A DNA stretch of 64,000 bases from Linyphia triangularis (Eukaryota > Arthropoda > Arachnida > Araneae > Linyphiidae): assembly GCA_963978545.1 (NCBI GenBank), contig OZ021727.1, positions 48,025,385 to 48,089,384 of the forward strand, read 5' to 3'. A program made the position numbers and the translations under genes. Under the pieces are notes generated by a model that saw nothing but the letters and a program-made list of their open reading frames with translations, ran no database searches and was not told the origin of the DNA. This document shows positions 23,995 to 35,499 of the stretch, piece by piece. Within the stretch, counting starts at the first letter, position 1, and the number at the start of each line of letters is the position of its first letter.

Positions 23995-25553
23995 TTATAT
24001 GAGTGTAGGTTTTCCGGATTCTAAAGCTGAAGAATTAAAATATTTATAAATTATTATTATAAAAGTCTATTTCTGTTAAAAAAAATAACCAGGTTTCAAT
24101 TAGCCAGGTATTGAAAATGTGCTTTTAAAATTAAACGAAATATTAAAGTTATGTTTCGAAATTTAAGCAAATGAGAATTAGGAATTCAGTTTTTAAGTAT
24201 TCAAAACTCAGATGAAAAATTTAGTTATTGTTTTGGGGATCTGATGGTAAATCACAAAATTGTTAGCTTTTATAAAAGATCCAATGTAATCAGTTATGCA
24301 AAAAAAAAAAAAAAAAGCAGAAAGAAAAAAAATATCTTGCTTAAATATTTTCAAGAATAAATTACTTGCATTTCAATTATCTAAGAAGTAAAGAGGATTA
24401 AAGTAGTACCGACTTGGATATTAATTTTTTGGGGTGGCTGTTGAGTAGTGAATTTTACTGCCTTTGTATTATGCTACCATACTACTGTTTACAATGTTTT
24501 ATTTCTTTGTACAGTTTCTACTCTCAATGTAGAAATGTTTGCTATATTCAGAAATTACTAGGCATAGAAATATGAACATTCAAAGTTTTATCATACTGAA
24601 AGATTATCATTTGCCCTTAATTTTTTTTTTTGTAAATAATTTCTATACGGTATTTTAATTTTCATTTTCTCTTTCCCTATTGTTGCATATTTATTTTGGA
24701 AAGTCGGAGATCAGTGACAAAGTTTAGCATTTACTTTTATTTACTCAACGTATGTTTTATGGGAATTAACAAGTCTAGATAATTTTAAAATTTTCATTTA
24801 CGATCGTCAAACAATTTTATATTACATACCTTTAAGAATTCCCCCATCTAAGTCTCAGATAGCATGCAAGCTTGCTACAGAGGAGAAAATCTTCCGCCTT
24901 TATGCGAATTTCCACTTTTTTTCAGAGAAGTTTTGTTTTTTCTACAATTTTATTATTTTTAGTGAACTTTATAGGACTTTATCAGACTAAACTTGACTAC
25001 CCGCCCCCCTTCCCTCAGAAAAAATTTCTGACTACATCATTGTTCTGTACACACAAATATATTCTTATTCAGCTATTTTTGTTGTTCAAAGTAGTGCTGT
25101 GTATATATTATCCTCTTTTCTATATTTTGACTGTTTTCATCCCTATTACTTAAACCTTGCCATTTATTTGTCATTAAACCTGTATCACACAGGGGACATA
25201 TCCCCAACTCAACCACAGACCCAACTTTGAAGCCCATTCCCACACACAAAACCTGTTCTTGCTCTTTCTATGACTGCATCGTTCCAAACGAAGCAGTGCA
25301 AGATAATTTCAGCCAACGCTGTTGGGGACCAACCAACAATCAGATGGCTTCCGTCCATTTTTACCAACCGCTGGCATGAATTTTGCTCACCAAGCAAGCT
25401 AGTGGACATTTTAGATAAAAGTAGATAGAAAATTAAAAGTTAAAAATGCTTCAAGGAAAGTAGGCATGTGATTAGTGAAATAAGTAATAAGATATAAGTA
25501 ATTTTGATGAAGAAATGAAGAATCACTGCTGCATTCGTTTAAAATCATCTTAA

Positions 25554-26085
25554 CACTTTAAATCCCAACCCACCCTAAATCGCCTTGTAGAAAATTTCCC
25601 AGCTAGTCGCCCTTGGTCGGGTCCAAGGGGGGGATATGGATATTTCAAACTGTGGTGAATCTCAACAGCAGTAGTTATTTGAAGCGTGACGGTCCTCAAC
25701 AATAGGCTATTGTGGAACATGTAAAGGGGAGCCATGGGTTTAACTACTCATTGTCAAACTGCCCCACCCTTTGGACACTGAGTAAGAAAGTCAGGATTTT
25801 TGTTCTATGGGAATCTTGTCAAGTACTTAGCAGTGGTGTTTCATTCATTGATAAGATGCCAACTAAATGCTACAACATATCAAGTAGATGACCCAATGCA
25901 CAACCCTATTGCAAGTTGTAGACATATAGTAATAATCTTCTAATAGTTGACAGTGACCCCCCACAGGAAACCCAGGTGTGGGCCACAGGAGAACAAGTCG
26001 GGCGAATTCATTTCTAGTTTTTTCGAATGGAAAGTCATTGGGTTTTTGTGAAATCCACAACGCTGACTCCGTGGGATTTAAAGGG
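25554..26085. mobile_element. piggyBac-like MITE flanked by TTAA
   Basis: 532 bp between TTAA sites at 25550-25553 and 26086-26089. Ends CACTTTAAATCCCAACCC and (right, reverse complement) CCCTTTAAATCCCACGG share 13 of 14 bases. TTAA duplication with CCCTTT-type ends is typical of piggyBac-like elements. No transposase is present. Confidence 0.75.
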
Positions 26086-26398
26086 TTAATCTGTAATTCG
26101 CCAAAAAAATTTAGTACTCAATAATGTGAAAATATCATTACAAGATTTACCTTAATATTTTTTTGGACATAACATTTGAAATCTAACTAGCAAAATGTTC
26201 ATTAAGTTTCGATGTATTGTACAAAGGCTACATATCTGATTTGGTGCTATTGCAAAAACATTTAAAAATGTCACCTTGTTAAACGAATATATATATATAT
26301 TTTGTTTAGGTGCTTACAAAATTTAAAAGAAATAAATTATCAAGAAATATTACGAAAAAGTACTTTAGTTTAAGAACTTGGCGTCTACAAACTGGTGT

Positions 26399-26468
26399 TA
26401 CTTTGCTGTATAGTGGTCAGCATCTTTTTTGTCACCCAAGAGACCCGGGTTCGATTCCCCACAAGGCA
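26399..26468 (+). pseudogene. tRNA-Asp(GTC)-like relic
   Basis: A 70-nt stretch keeps box A (TATAGTGGTCAGCA), an anticodon loop TTGTCAC with GTC in position, and box B (GGTTCGATTCC). The acceptor stem (TACTTTG with CAAGGCA) has one mismatch and one G-T pair, and the anticodon and T stems are disrupted. Best read as a tRNA-Asp pseudogene or the head of a SINE, not a working tRNA. Confidence 0.5.
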
Positions 26469-27625
26469 TAGGAACTTGAAACTAGTACTAGAATTTATCA
26501 TTTTACTTGATTATCACTATTAATAGTTTTTTATTGGGGATACTGGAATTAATTTATTATTTCTTTTGATTATCTTTTTTTTTTTTTTTACCAATAATCA
26601 ATCCCTCTAAAAAATATACGCAGTCGAGTATTTTCGCTTTTTCCATATAAATAATCGTCTAACTTAGATGACCAAAATGTCCCTTTGAAATTTACTAGTA
26701 CAAAAATAGCAATCTTAATAAAAAAAGGTATTGCAGTATTAACACCGAATCATTCTACAAAAAGATTGTTTGAATATAAATTGCTCAGCCTTTTCTTTCT
26801 TTTTAGTACGAAATAAATATTGCATATTTGTATGAGGCTAAAAATAGTCATAATATAAATACTATAAAAATGTAAATTACCTATTAATTTGGAATAAGTT
26901 TTAAAGATTACACACTTAATTGTATAATTTTACATTTTACTATACAATAAATATTAAAATTTAAAAAAGTAAGTGCGAAGCATTTTTAAATGTCAAGTAA
27001 AAAATTTTTGATACCAGTTGCTTGTCAAGGCAATAATTTTTTTACGAGTTTTCTATTTCTATAAAAAAAAAATGAGAAATTTTTCCAATAACAGAGAAGT
27101 GCCAACGTTGATAAACTTATTTTATGACAGTCGCAAAACTCAGCACGAGTGAAAATTTCTATTTTAGCAACTCGCATCACCTAAACTCTCATGGGATGGG
27201 TTGGGGATATTCCGCCCGTGTGATAACTACTTTACACTTCAGCCTAACCACCATAACATGGCTTTAGATGGGAACCCTCGGAGAAGGTGGATTCTAGATT
27301 TGGGCATATACAGTGTAAACCTTGTAGCAAGCTTATTATATGAAAAGGTTTTCACATTCTTTACAGTGCTAATCTTGTTGTAAAGTTGGTCAAGAGGAAT
27401 TTAAGAAAAGCTTGTCAGTGAATAAAGACACCCTTTTCAAGCTTTTTAAAAGGTTGCTTCCTTGTCGGAACCTTGCTTCTTTTTGTTTACGAAGTTTACC
27501 CAAGGTGTTGAAAGGTTTAAATGGCATCTGGGACATATCCACATATATAATTTTTCAAAGCTTTATATTATAAAATTTTGTTTTTGAAAACATTATAATT
27601 AATAGTTGGTTTTTTTCCATTTCAG

Positions 27626-30000
27626 AAAACAATGTCATGACGTCTGAAAGCCAAAACATTTTTTCTGTTAAATCAGTATTTGTACAGCTTAGCAGATCTA
27701 GTCCCCGATACAAACACATGCTGGCTCCCCCACCGAAACGAACCAGTTCCTTCAAAGAAAACTCATTCCCAGACGATTTAGACAAAGTTGAGGACAGCAT
27801 GTTTTTCAGGGAGTCACCTGACGTAAAATTTGATGCCGGAGCTGAAGACTTCTCAGGTTGCAACAACATTCCAAAAGGCGATTCCCACGAGCGCATTTCA
27901 GAGAAGGAAGATTCAGGAGTTGCTGCCTCCTCGTCAGATGCATCTTCCATTCAGCTAAAGAAATCGTCAAAGAAGAACAGATCTCAGACATCACTTGCCA
28001 TGCAGAAGACAAAAGATAGCAGTAATGGCAAAAAGAATGATACAAAAAAGGTTAGGGTTGCTGCACTTGAAGTTCAGAATGTAAAGAAAGCAATTAGTAG
28101 GTATGGAACCCTCCCAAAAGGAGCACGCATCGGAGCCTATTTGGATTCATTGCGCCAGCATGGATTACATGAAGGAACTGCCTGCCCTCCGGAAACTATC
28201 ATGGAGGGGGAACTTGAATGCCTGCGAGAAATAAGCGAAGAAGTGCATGTGGATCGCAGAGTAACTGGGTCTGTGACTAACCTGAGCCGATTGGAAATCA
28301 GTTCCAGGCATATGACTGGGATGCGATATGGTCTAGAGAATAAATCAATCCGGAATTCTCATAGGTTTTTCTTGAGGCAGAAGTCGGACCTAACACATAA
28401 CAAAATGAACGATGTTCTTGAGACTTTCTCCATTACTGAATCTCATCATTTGCGATCTAGAAAGCCCATCCTGGGTGATAGGTTTTTTCCAAATAAGAAG
28501 CAGGAGAAGAAGTCTGAGAGTTTGACTTGTATACGGGAGCCAATGGAACTTTTGGGTAATGTTTCGAACATTTTTGTGAACAATTCAAATCACCATGCTT
28601 CGTGGGAGAACGTGGTTGGCAATAATTGCATCTCGAATAGCACCAGCGCGTTGGTGTTCGATTCGGACAGGCTTGATCGAGACATGCACAAACGGAATTT
28701 GAAGAAAAGAAATTTCAATAAATCGGCATCTGGAAGAGTGCCAAGTAATGAAAGTCCCAAATTGATGTATAATCAACACAAAGCTATTGAATGCTCTGGG
28801 GATATGCAAATGCTGCCAAATAATTGTAATGATAAAAAGGTTAATCATTTTGCTAATAATTCAAAGCTTGCTCCAGTCACTGATCTCTCTGACGAGAACT
28901 TGTTTTCCGAGAGTGAGGAATCCTTTAGTTCCCCTGATGATATGGGTAATTTGACTAAGGTACCTCTTTTGGATGCAAACGAGCTCAAATTGTCTTCTCA
29001 ATCACTTGTTCTCGGATCTGAGGTCGTGATTCCCGCTCCTGAGGGATTTCAAAATTCCATTGGTGCTGATGATGAGGATTGCCTGGCGGGTTTGGAAAAA
29101 CTAAATGTCAAATCTGAGGTGAATGGTGCTATTGAAACTACTAAGCCTCTAATAAAAAAGAAGCCAAACCTTGCCAAGAATGTCCTAGCTAAAAAGTGTG
29201 CTGAAGACTGTGTCGACCCCGAAGACATAAAGCATGAACGTAGTAAGAGTGATGCATTTGTCAATGACAAAGCAGCCCTTTTGAAGAAGGAATCAAATGG
29301 AAGAAGGCACAGTTCAGGCTGTGTTAAGAACTTTAAAAAATTATTTGAACGCGATTTTGCAATCTACGACAAGGTGGCCAAATCGTCTGATGGCAACGGC
29401 AGTCCTGATCTTCCAGATGAGGAAGATTCCTCCGAAGGAAAAACATATACTCATAATAAAAAAAAGCTTCCAAATGACGTGAAGGCAGCAAAAGGGAATT
29501 CTGAGGCCTCCTTTGTAAATAACTCCCAAGAAGAGAACGACAATTTGTTCTTTCCTCCTCCCCCACCGCCAGAAGACTTGGCGCTAGTCGAAGAAGTTCC
29601 TTCGAAGAATCCTAAATGCTCTCCCGCAATAACCCCTAAAGTAAATAACACACCAGCGCAGAACATGAATCAGATCAAACCCGGTGAGCCGGATCACAAG
29701 CTCATGGACATTTACAAGAACATAGACGACATGATTGGACGATTGAGAAATTCTCCCTATGGCAACAGCTCCAAAGTGACCCAGCTCACCGAAAAGATTT
29801 CTCTGCTCTGTACCACTTGTGGTACTCTTACTGCCAATATACCAGCACAGGAACAATTCCACTTCCGCGAGCTCATCTCCTGCCTGGAGACCCAAAGGGA
29901 TCGTTTTCATTCTTACTCGAGTAAGTGCTCTGGAGATGTGAAGCTACTGACAGAAATCCACAGCACTATTAGGGACTTGATTAATGTTGTTCAGAGGTGA
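27626..30000 (+). CDS. Abl: Abl tyrosine kinase, terminal exon (C-terminal region, F-actin-binding domain)
   Basis: 2375 nt from acceptor TTTCAG to TGA at 29998-30000. Counting from the Met codon at 27637: a proline motif APPPKRTSSF (residues 30-39), a ligand type for Crk, Nck and Abi SH3 domains in Abl proteins; the RYGTLPKGARIGAYLDSL block (155-172), also found in fly Abl; a basic RRHSSG...FKKLFER motif (556-572); FFPPPPPPEDL (638-648), an FPPPP-type ligand for Ena/VASP EVH1 domains; and the F-actin-binding domain (about 685-787), from HKLMDIYKNIDDMIGRL to DLINVVQR. Between these the chain is Ser/Lys/Asn-rich and probably disordered. Summing exons, the part of Abl in this window is 1055 residues, or 1083 with the 84-nt exon. 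No frameshift or early stop. Confidence 0.97.
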
Positions 30001-30395
30001 AATTTTTATACTTGCCAAAGAGAATGGTTTGGTGCAATCGTTTTATACCTAAAAAAATGTCTAGTCTGCATTGAAGATGGACCTATTTCACATAACACTA
30101 TGTTAGTTTGTGTACTTAGTTCTTTTGTAAATATTCTATGTGTGACAAATTTGTTGTATGATTTCAAAAATCAGTCTCAGGACCATTTTATAGGTTCTTC
30201 TGACAAAGAACATGCACTTCTTATTTGACCAGTCACTTGAGTGATGTAATCACCATGATTTGTAGATAAACATAAATTTATTCACATTTTTTACTTCTTG
30301 GTATTTGTTTTCTTTCAACTTTTAATGCTTATGAAAATTCCAAAATATACTAATAGTTTGAATTTATTTCAATAAAAACACAGACTGAACGAACT
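30001..30395 (+). other. Abl: Abl 3' UTR (minimum extent)
   Basis: Sequence after the stop codon up to just past the first AATAAA (30371-30376). Longer 3' UTRs are possible. Confidence 0.6.
30371..30376 (+). terminator. Candidate polyadenylation signal of Abl
   Basis: Canonical AATAAA 371 bp after the stop codon, first such hexamer in the 3' region. Confidence 0.6.
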
Positions 30396-32300
30396 ATAAA
30401 ATGTTTAAAAATCTGCTCTTAAACTGGTTGATATAAATGTATCTTTACTTCCTAAACAAGAACATCTAATTTTAATATATTCAGTTTAAAGAAACAATGG
30501 ACAATTCCCGTATTTTTTTAATTCAATTCTAAATGTTTCGAAAAGGCCATAAATACAATAATTTCTGCTCATTGCTGTTTTTTTTTTTTTTTTAATTTGT
30601 AACCTAGCATGGATATGGCAATTGTTTAAAAACTCTCACCTTGTCAGAAACTTCACGATAACCATAGAAACGAAAGAAGTTTTGACGTCACAGAAAAAAA
30701 ATTAGCGTTTTTAACGGACTGCAATCTAATGAGGTTTTCGGGCATTTTTTTTTCTTGATTTTTAAAGAACTTTTGTTTGAATATTTGGAATCATAAAGAA
30801 ATTCTTCATAAATATAAACTAATTTCACTCGTTTTTAAAAAATGTGGGAATTGTTCATTCAGAGAAATATCTTGACACTTTTTAAGTTATGCTAATTTGC
30901 AAGTTACTACTAAGTCATTGGATATTGCATTTTCTTGATCTTGAATTCAAAGCAACTATACATAATTTAACCATTTTCTTTTTATGATTGATTGTTCTGT
31001 TCAAAATGCAAATAATAAGAAATTTCATTTTAGCTATTAGCTATATCTTTACTCGTTATCTGCTTTATTCCTGTGGCAGAAATGTGGTCATAAACAGCAC
31101 ACGTAAATTGCTAAGAACTGCAGATTTTTTTTTTCTGAAGTCAACATTCTTTACTTTTTATGGGCACTGTTCCAGTTATCATCATTGTACTTGATGGGGC
31201 ATTTCAGGTTTGCATCTATGAATTTGCTTTAAATTGAAAGGACGGTTTAAAGAAGTGTTAATGCATTGGTTCTTGAGAATAACTTCTGATATATATTGCA
31301 GTTCATTTTAGTTTTGTGCATTGAAGATTAATGCATATGCAAATATAGAATTGGAAGTGGTGTTTTTTTTTGTTTTTTTTTAACTCGTAAGAGTGCTGTC
31401 TTAGTAAATCCTGAAGAAATTCCCATCTTGGAACCGATATCAGGTGGAACTTGGAGATCTTATGTAAGTTTATATCCAATTTGGCGTTTGTTTGCTACTG
31501 AATATCGCCATACTAACGAGATTTTTATTACCAAATGTCACTGACCTTTGCAGATTTGTAACTTAGCTTCTTGTTAACCAACTTTAAAAAACAAAGTAAC
31601 TTGTAAGTATTTACAAAATACATATGTTCAATCATTTATATACCCAAGTTCATTTGTAAGAAACATGAATACACTGAAAGTAAAGCTTGTGTGGAAGTGG
31701 GCTTTTATAGTCTATAATTCATAATGATACTACTTGTTTGATATTTTCTTAAAGGTAACAAGAAAATAAGCTGTTAAATGAAGAGGATTTTATCAAATGA
31801 CTGCTAGGCAATCTCACAATTAGCTTTAATGTGGAACAAATCTAATATACTTTAGTTTGTTGTGACTAGTATTCCAAAATTATTGAATTTTAAAAATTTA
31901 TTTTAAAAGATGGCAAAGGTAGTTGCACAATAAATGACTGCATAGTATTACTGTTTTCTATCACGAGAAACTTGCATAATTCGCAGTTCATGTGTGTGTT
32001 TTTTTGCCAAATAAGTTAAATGCTTGAAATAAGGCCAAGCTAAGGTTTCAGAATTTTTAATTCTGTAAACACCTAAAATAATCTGGAAGCACTCTAAACT
32101 TTGTATAGGTTAGCCTAACTATTAAATTACAAAAAAATTAGTTGGCTTATTTAATCAATGGAATTAACCCAATTAGCCTTATTGAGGTTACTCAGCCACC
32201 AGTTTTAATAAATAAAAGTTTTACAGAGCCTACTAAGATATAAATTATAACATTAATAAAACTGACTTACAAACGATATTAATAACCTTAAATCAATAGT
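30396..32300. other. Intergenic or extended 3' UTR, nothing recognised
   Basis: AT-rich sequence with poly-T runs (about 30580-30595 and 31363-31380). I see no coding remnant, RNA gene or bounded element. Confidence 0.6.
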
Positions 32301-32304
32301 TTAA

Positions 32305-33209
32305 GAGTTCTGTTTACTTTGGACGCATAAAAAAAAAAAAAAAAAAAAAGCGCTATTTTTATTAATATTTTTTTTTTTTTTTTTTCTAAGAATACTGTTA
32401 TGTTTATTGATATAAAACTTGTTAGGTTGGTTGTTTTCAGATTATCTGGCGCCGTCAGCAACACGACGAAACATTCGTCATTAGACAAGCCAACATGCAT
32501 TTACAAACACCCATGCCTAACACATTACTCGAACCCGCAACCTCGCGGTCTAGAAGCTAGCACGCTAACCACTATACCGTTTGGTCGGCTAAAACTTGTT
32601 AGGCATTACAAAAACATTCGTAAATTTAAAAAGAAGAAAAAAATTATTTTAACCACTTTTTTAGCATGAAAATGCCAGGTAAACAGGAATCCTCAAAAAG
32701 TAGGTAGGTGTGCGCTGTTGAAAAAATCTGAACAAAAGTCCATCTGAAACAAAAAAAAATTAAGGGTTTTAGGTTTAGTGTGACAGTGGCTATATCCCTC
32801 GCATCTAATATTAATTTATAAATAACAAAATGGCGGACAAAAAAAAAAAAAAAAACGTTTTTTGCAAAAAAATAAATATATATATAGTAAAAATTACAAT
32901 TTTGCAATAATTCTGGTACGGGATATAGCGATAAGTGTACAGAATATGCGGTTAAAATTTCATAAGGATCAGTTCAGTAGTTTCTGATATTTTTTCAGCA
33001 GCGTACACCTACCTACTTTTTGAGGTCTCCTGTTTACCTGGCATTTTCACACTAAAAAAAGTGGTTAAATCATATTTTTTTTTCTAGTTTACAAATGTTT
33101 TTGTTAAGCCTAACAAGTTTTATATTAATAAACTTAACAGTATTCCTAAAAAAAAAATAATAATAATAAAAATAGCGTTTTTTGTATGCATCCAAAGTAG
33201 ACAGAGCCC
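32305..33209. mobile_element. Fold-back DNA element flanked by TTAA
   Basis: Two long inverted arms, about 32305-32732 (interrupted by a SINE) and 32985-33209, surround a ~250-bp centre. Outer ends read GAGTTCTGTTTACTTTGGAC on the left and GGGCTCTGTCTACTTTGGAT on the right (reverse complement); the similarity continues for over 200 bp, through aatatAAAACTTGTTAGG and atgccaggtaaacagga. TTAA directly flanks both ends (32301-32304 and 33210-33213), as in piggyBac or Kolobok elements. No transposase. Confidence 0.8.
32427..32590 (-). repeat. tRNA-derived SINE with 13-bp target duplication
   Basis: On the minus strand: box A TATAGTGGTTAGCGTGC, box B GGTTCGAGTAA, then a tail ending AAACAACCAA. Exact 13-bp duplications AAAACTTGTTAGG lie at 32414-32426 and 32591-32603, showing insertion by target-primed reverse transcription into the left arm of the fold-back element. 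A relative lies at 63110-63267. Confidence 0.88.
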
Positions 33210-33213
33210 TTAA

Positions 33214-34210
33214 GATACAAATTTATCTATACATTTTAAAACTTGATTAAAGGTACTTAAAAAATAAGTTAAGCTCTTAAAATCAACCATTCAGATAATG
33301 ACTTATAACTAAAATATTTACTGCCTGATAACTAATAAAGAAACATCAGATATTACATTAAAGTATTGATATTTACAATTCTTGTTTAATAGGTCATGGC
33401 TGACTATTAAAAAAGCATAATAGCTGAAAAACTTCAATCAGTGAAAGCTTTGTAATTTGATACTGGAAATTAATACATTTTTAATTACTGTATTTAAAAT
33501 ATCAAGCACATGGTCTTTACGAACAATAGCATTCAAATCGACATCGATTCTCAAAACCAAGGTTGACAGATTTTCAGCCGTAATATTTTTTACTGCTATC
33601 TGACAAATTAAACTATTTATTATTCTCGGGAAAAATTCTGAAACAGCGGCATCTCTTTTTATTACTTACATTTTTTTTTATCTAGAGAAATTCTTTGAAA
33701 GCAACTCACTTTAAAGCTCTTTTTGGTGGTGTAAAAAATAAAGTTTTCGTCTCCGATCTCCTGTGTTACAATCTACTTTATTCATTTTATTAAATATTGC
33801 AAGGTTGCTTCTCTGGGAAGAGGTAAACGCTACCAATTAGTAGATGTGAATTTTATTTACAGTTTCAGTTAAAGACAGACGACCTTATTGGGTATTGGAG
33901 CCATACCTTATTTTGTGCACATACCTTACAATGATTTTATGAAAACTCAAACCCATTAAATTAGGAAATAGTATTTTAAAACTGAATACTTCAAAAGTTA
34001 GCCTTGATTACTTCATAAAATTCATTTTTATTGTATCAAGTTGTATTCTTATTAGATTATTGAAAGCTTTAATTCCTGCAAAAAAAAAAAAAAATCATGC
34101 TAACTCGATGCGGTTATAGTAGTTTAAATAGCAACATCCACTCATATTCATTGCTAAGTGATAAGAGTAGTAACAAGCCATAGTTGGAGTTTGAATGTGA
34201 TACTGTAATA

Positions 34211-34242
<32 letters not shown>
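33214..34242. other. Intergenic, nothing recognised
   Basis: AT-rich, ending in a long poly-A run (about 34212-34240). No coding or RNA feature seen. Confidence 0.55.
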
Positions 34243-34244
<2 letters not shown>

Positions 34245-34640
34245 CCATAAAAACAGTTTTTAATATAAATCCTCATTATATGCATTGCCAGCTTTTATGT
34301 GAAATCGCAACTCACTAGCGACTTTGAGCTCATGTCGAATTTTCATCGTGTTAGGCCACTACGAAAAATATCATTGATTTTTCTATGCTCCAAACCTTTT
34401 GATAGAATGCATTGCCATTGAAAATGAGTATCTACCAGGTTTCAGCTTGATTAAATGTCGGCTAGTGGATTAAATAGTGCTCCGCCATGGAATTGAAACG
34501 TGTTTAGTGACAACCCGCAAAACTTGATAGAATGAATTGTCACCGACAACGAGTCTATTTGCCAAGTTTCAGCTCGATTGGTAAGTCGGTTAATTTGTCC
34601 TTCGGAAATTTTCCTTCACAAACACAAAAGTCGAAGTTAA
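34243..34640 (+). repeat. Dispersed repeat, copy 2, with internal duplication
   Basis: The first ~140 bp match 14640-14790 in order and orientation. The rest contains two related units, near 34397 and 34527, each with 'TGATAGAATG' followed by 'GTTTCAGCT(T/C)GATT' some 40 bp on. No ORF. Confidence 0.6.
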
Positions 34641-34839
34641 TATAAAGTCGGTTGGTGTCACTTGGCCATGTTTTTACAACGAGTTAAGCATTTCTTCTTG
34701 CATTAATACCTACCGAATGGTTCACCTAGAAGTTTTTACTTAACGGTAACCCTTGGTAACTTAAGCTTAAATTGGTAGTATTCAAATAAATGACACTTTA
34801 TTTTGACATTGGCATCATTAGTATTAATAAAATAAATAA

Positions 34840-35480
34840 TAAAATTGTATGGTTGGAGGACCCATTTGTCCCTTTATACAAATAAAATCTTGAAGACCAA
34901 CAACAGGCTCAAGGCCCAACTGGGTTGGTCGAGCATAAATAAATCGAAATTACATACATAACATAAAATACAGAATAGCATAATAAAGAATACAAAATAG
35001 AAAACATCAAACTTGGATTTTACACAATAGATAATTTTAGAAATTAACCTAATTACATCACATACAATTCAGAATACAAAAAGTTTACTGAATCATACAG
35101 GAATAATACAATATTGACATAGCGTTTGACAAAGAATCATACTGAAAAAATACTATTCATAAGAATACAAACTGACAAAGTTTTTAGAATCCGAGAGTAT
35201 GAAAAGATAAATTACCTATTTTACATCAAATATAGTACAGTAAATAACTCAACATAAAAATTTTGCAGCACAAAATGTGCCTGTGTCTTCCAATTATTGC
35301 CTATTGATGATCCCCAGTGCCATATCTGTTTCTTAAAATTCTTCACTTTCCCGGAAATTTCAACATTAGCAGACAAATCATTCCAATCTTTGATTATCCT
35401 ATTGTAAAAAAAGGAGTAGTTGCACCAACTGGTGCTAAATGTCATACTAATTTGAATAGCTTGTCTGATTCTGATCATAT
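34840..35480 (-). pseudogene. Non-LTR retrotransposon (LINE) 3' fragment
   Basis: On the minus strand 35430-35330 encodes CNYSFFYNRIIKDWNDLS followed by VKNFKKQIW, the typical C-terminal motif of LINE reverse transcriptase proteins (SFF-R-I--WN-LP). It is followed by a 3' region with 'cagttgggccttgagcctg' to about 34840. It is 5' truncated and shifted in frame just upstream of the motif, so it is a dead copy. Confidence 0.65.
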
Positions 35481-35499
35481 ACCTTTATACTTTTATAAA

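Larger units (their letters stand above)
25182..27230. mobile_element. Possible 2-kb element with inverted termini
   Basis: ATCACACAGGGGACATATCC followed by CCAAC at about 25185-25209 recurs inverted at 27201-27226 (ATCACACGGGCGGAATATCC followed by CCAAC on the minus strand), 21 of 25 positions matching. I found no target duplication and no ORF. It would enclose the piggyBac-like MITE and the tRNA-like relic. Confidence 0.35.
20494..27625 (+). other. Abl intron, 7.1 kb, loaded with repeats
   Basis: Largest complete intron in the window, acceptor TTTTTTCCATTTCAG. It holds the 1.5-kb CAGGG element (20594), a possible solo LTR (22138-22898), a 373-bp CAGGG element (23622), a piggyBac-like MITE (25554) nested between inverted termini at 25182 and 27201, and a tRNA-Asp-like relic (26399). 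I found no further Abl exon. Confidence 0.85.

Noticed and set aside
27555..29910. Many minus-strand and alternate-frame open stretches across the Abl terminal exon
   Set aside because: Shadows of the true Abl frame, which carries the conserved motifs and the F-actin-binding domain.
32828..32842. AAAATGGCGGAC, a YY1-like motif
   Set aside because: It lies in the centre of a transposable element next to a poly-A run; no evidence of promoter function.
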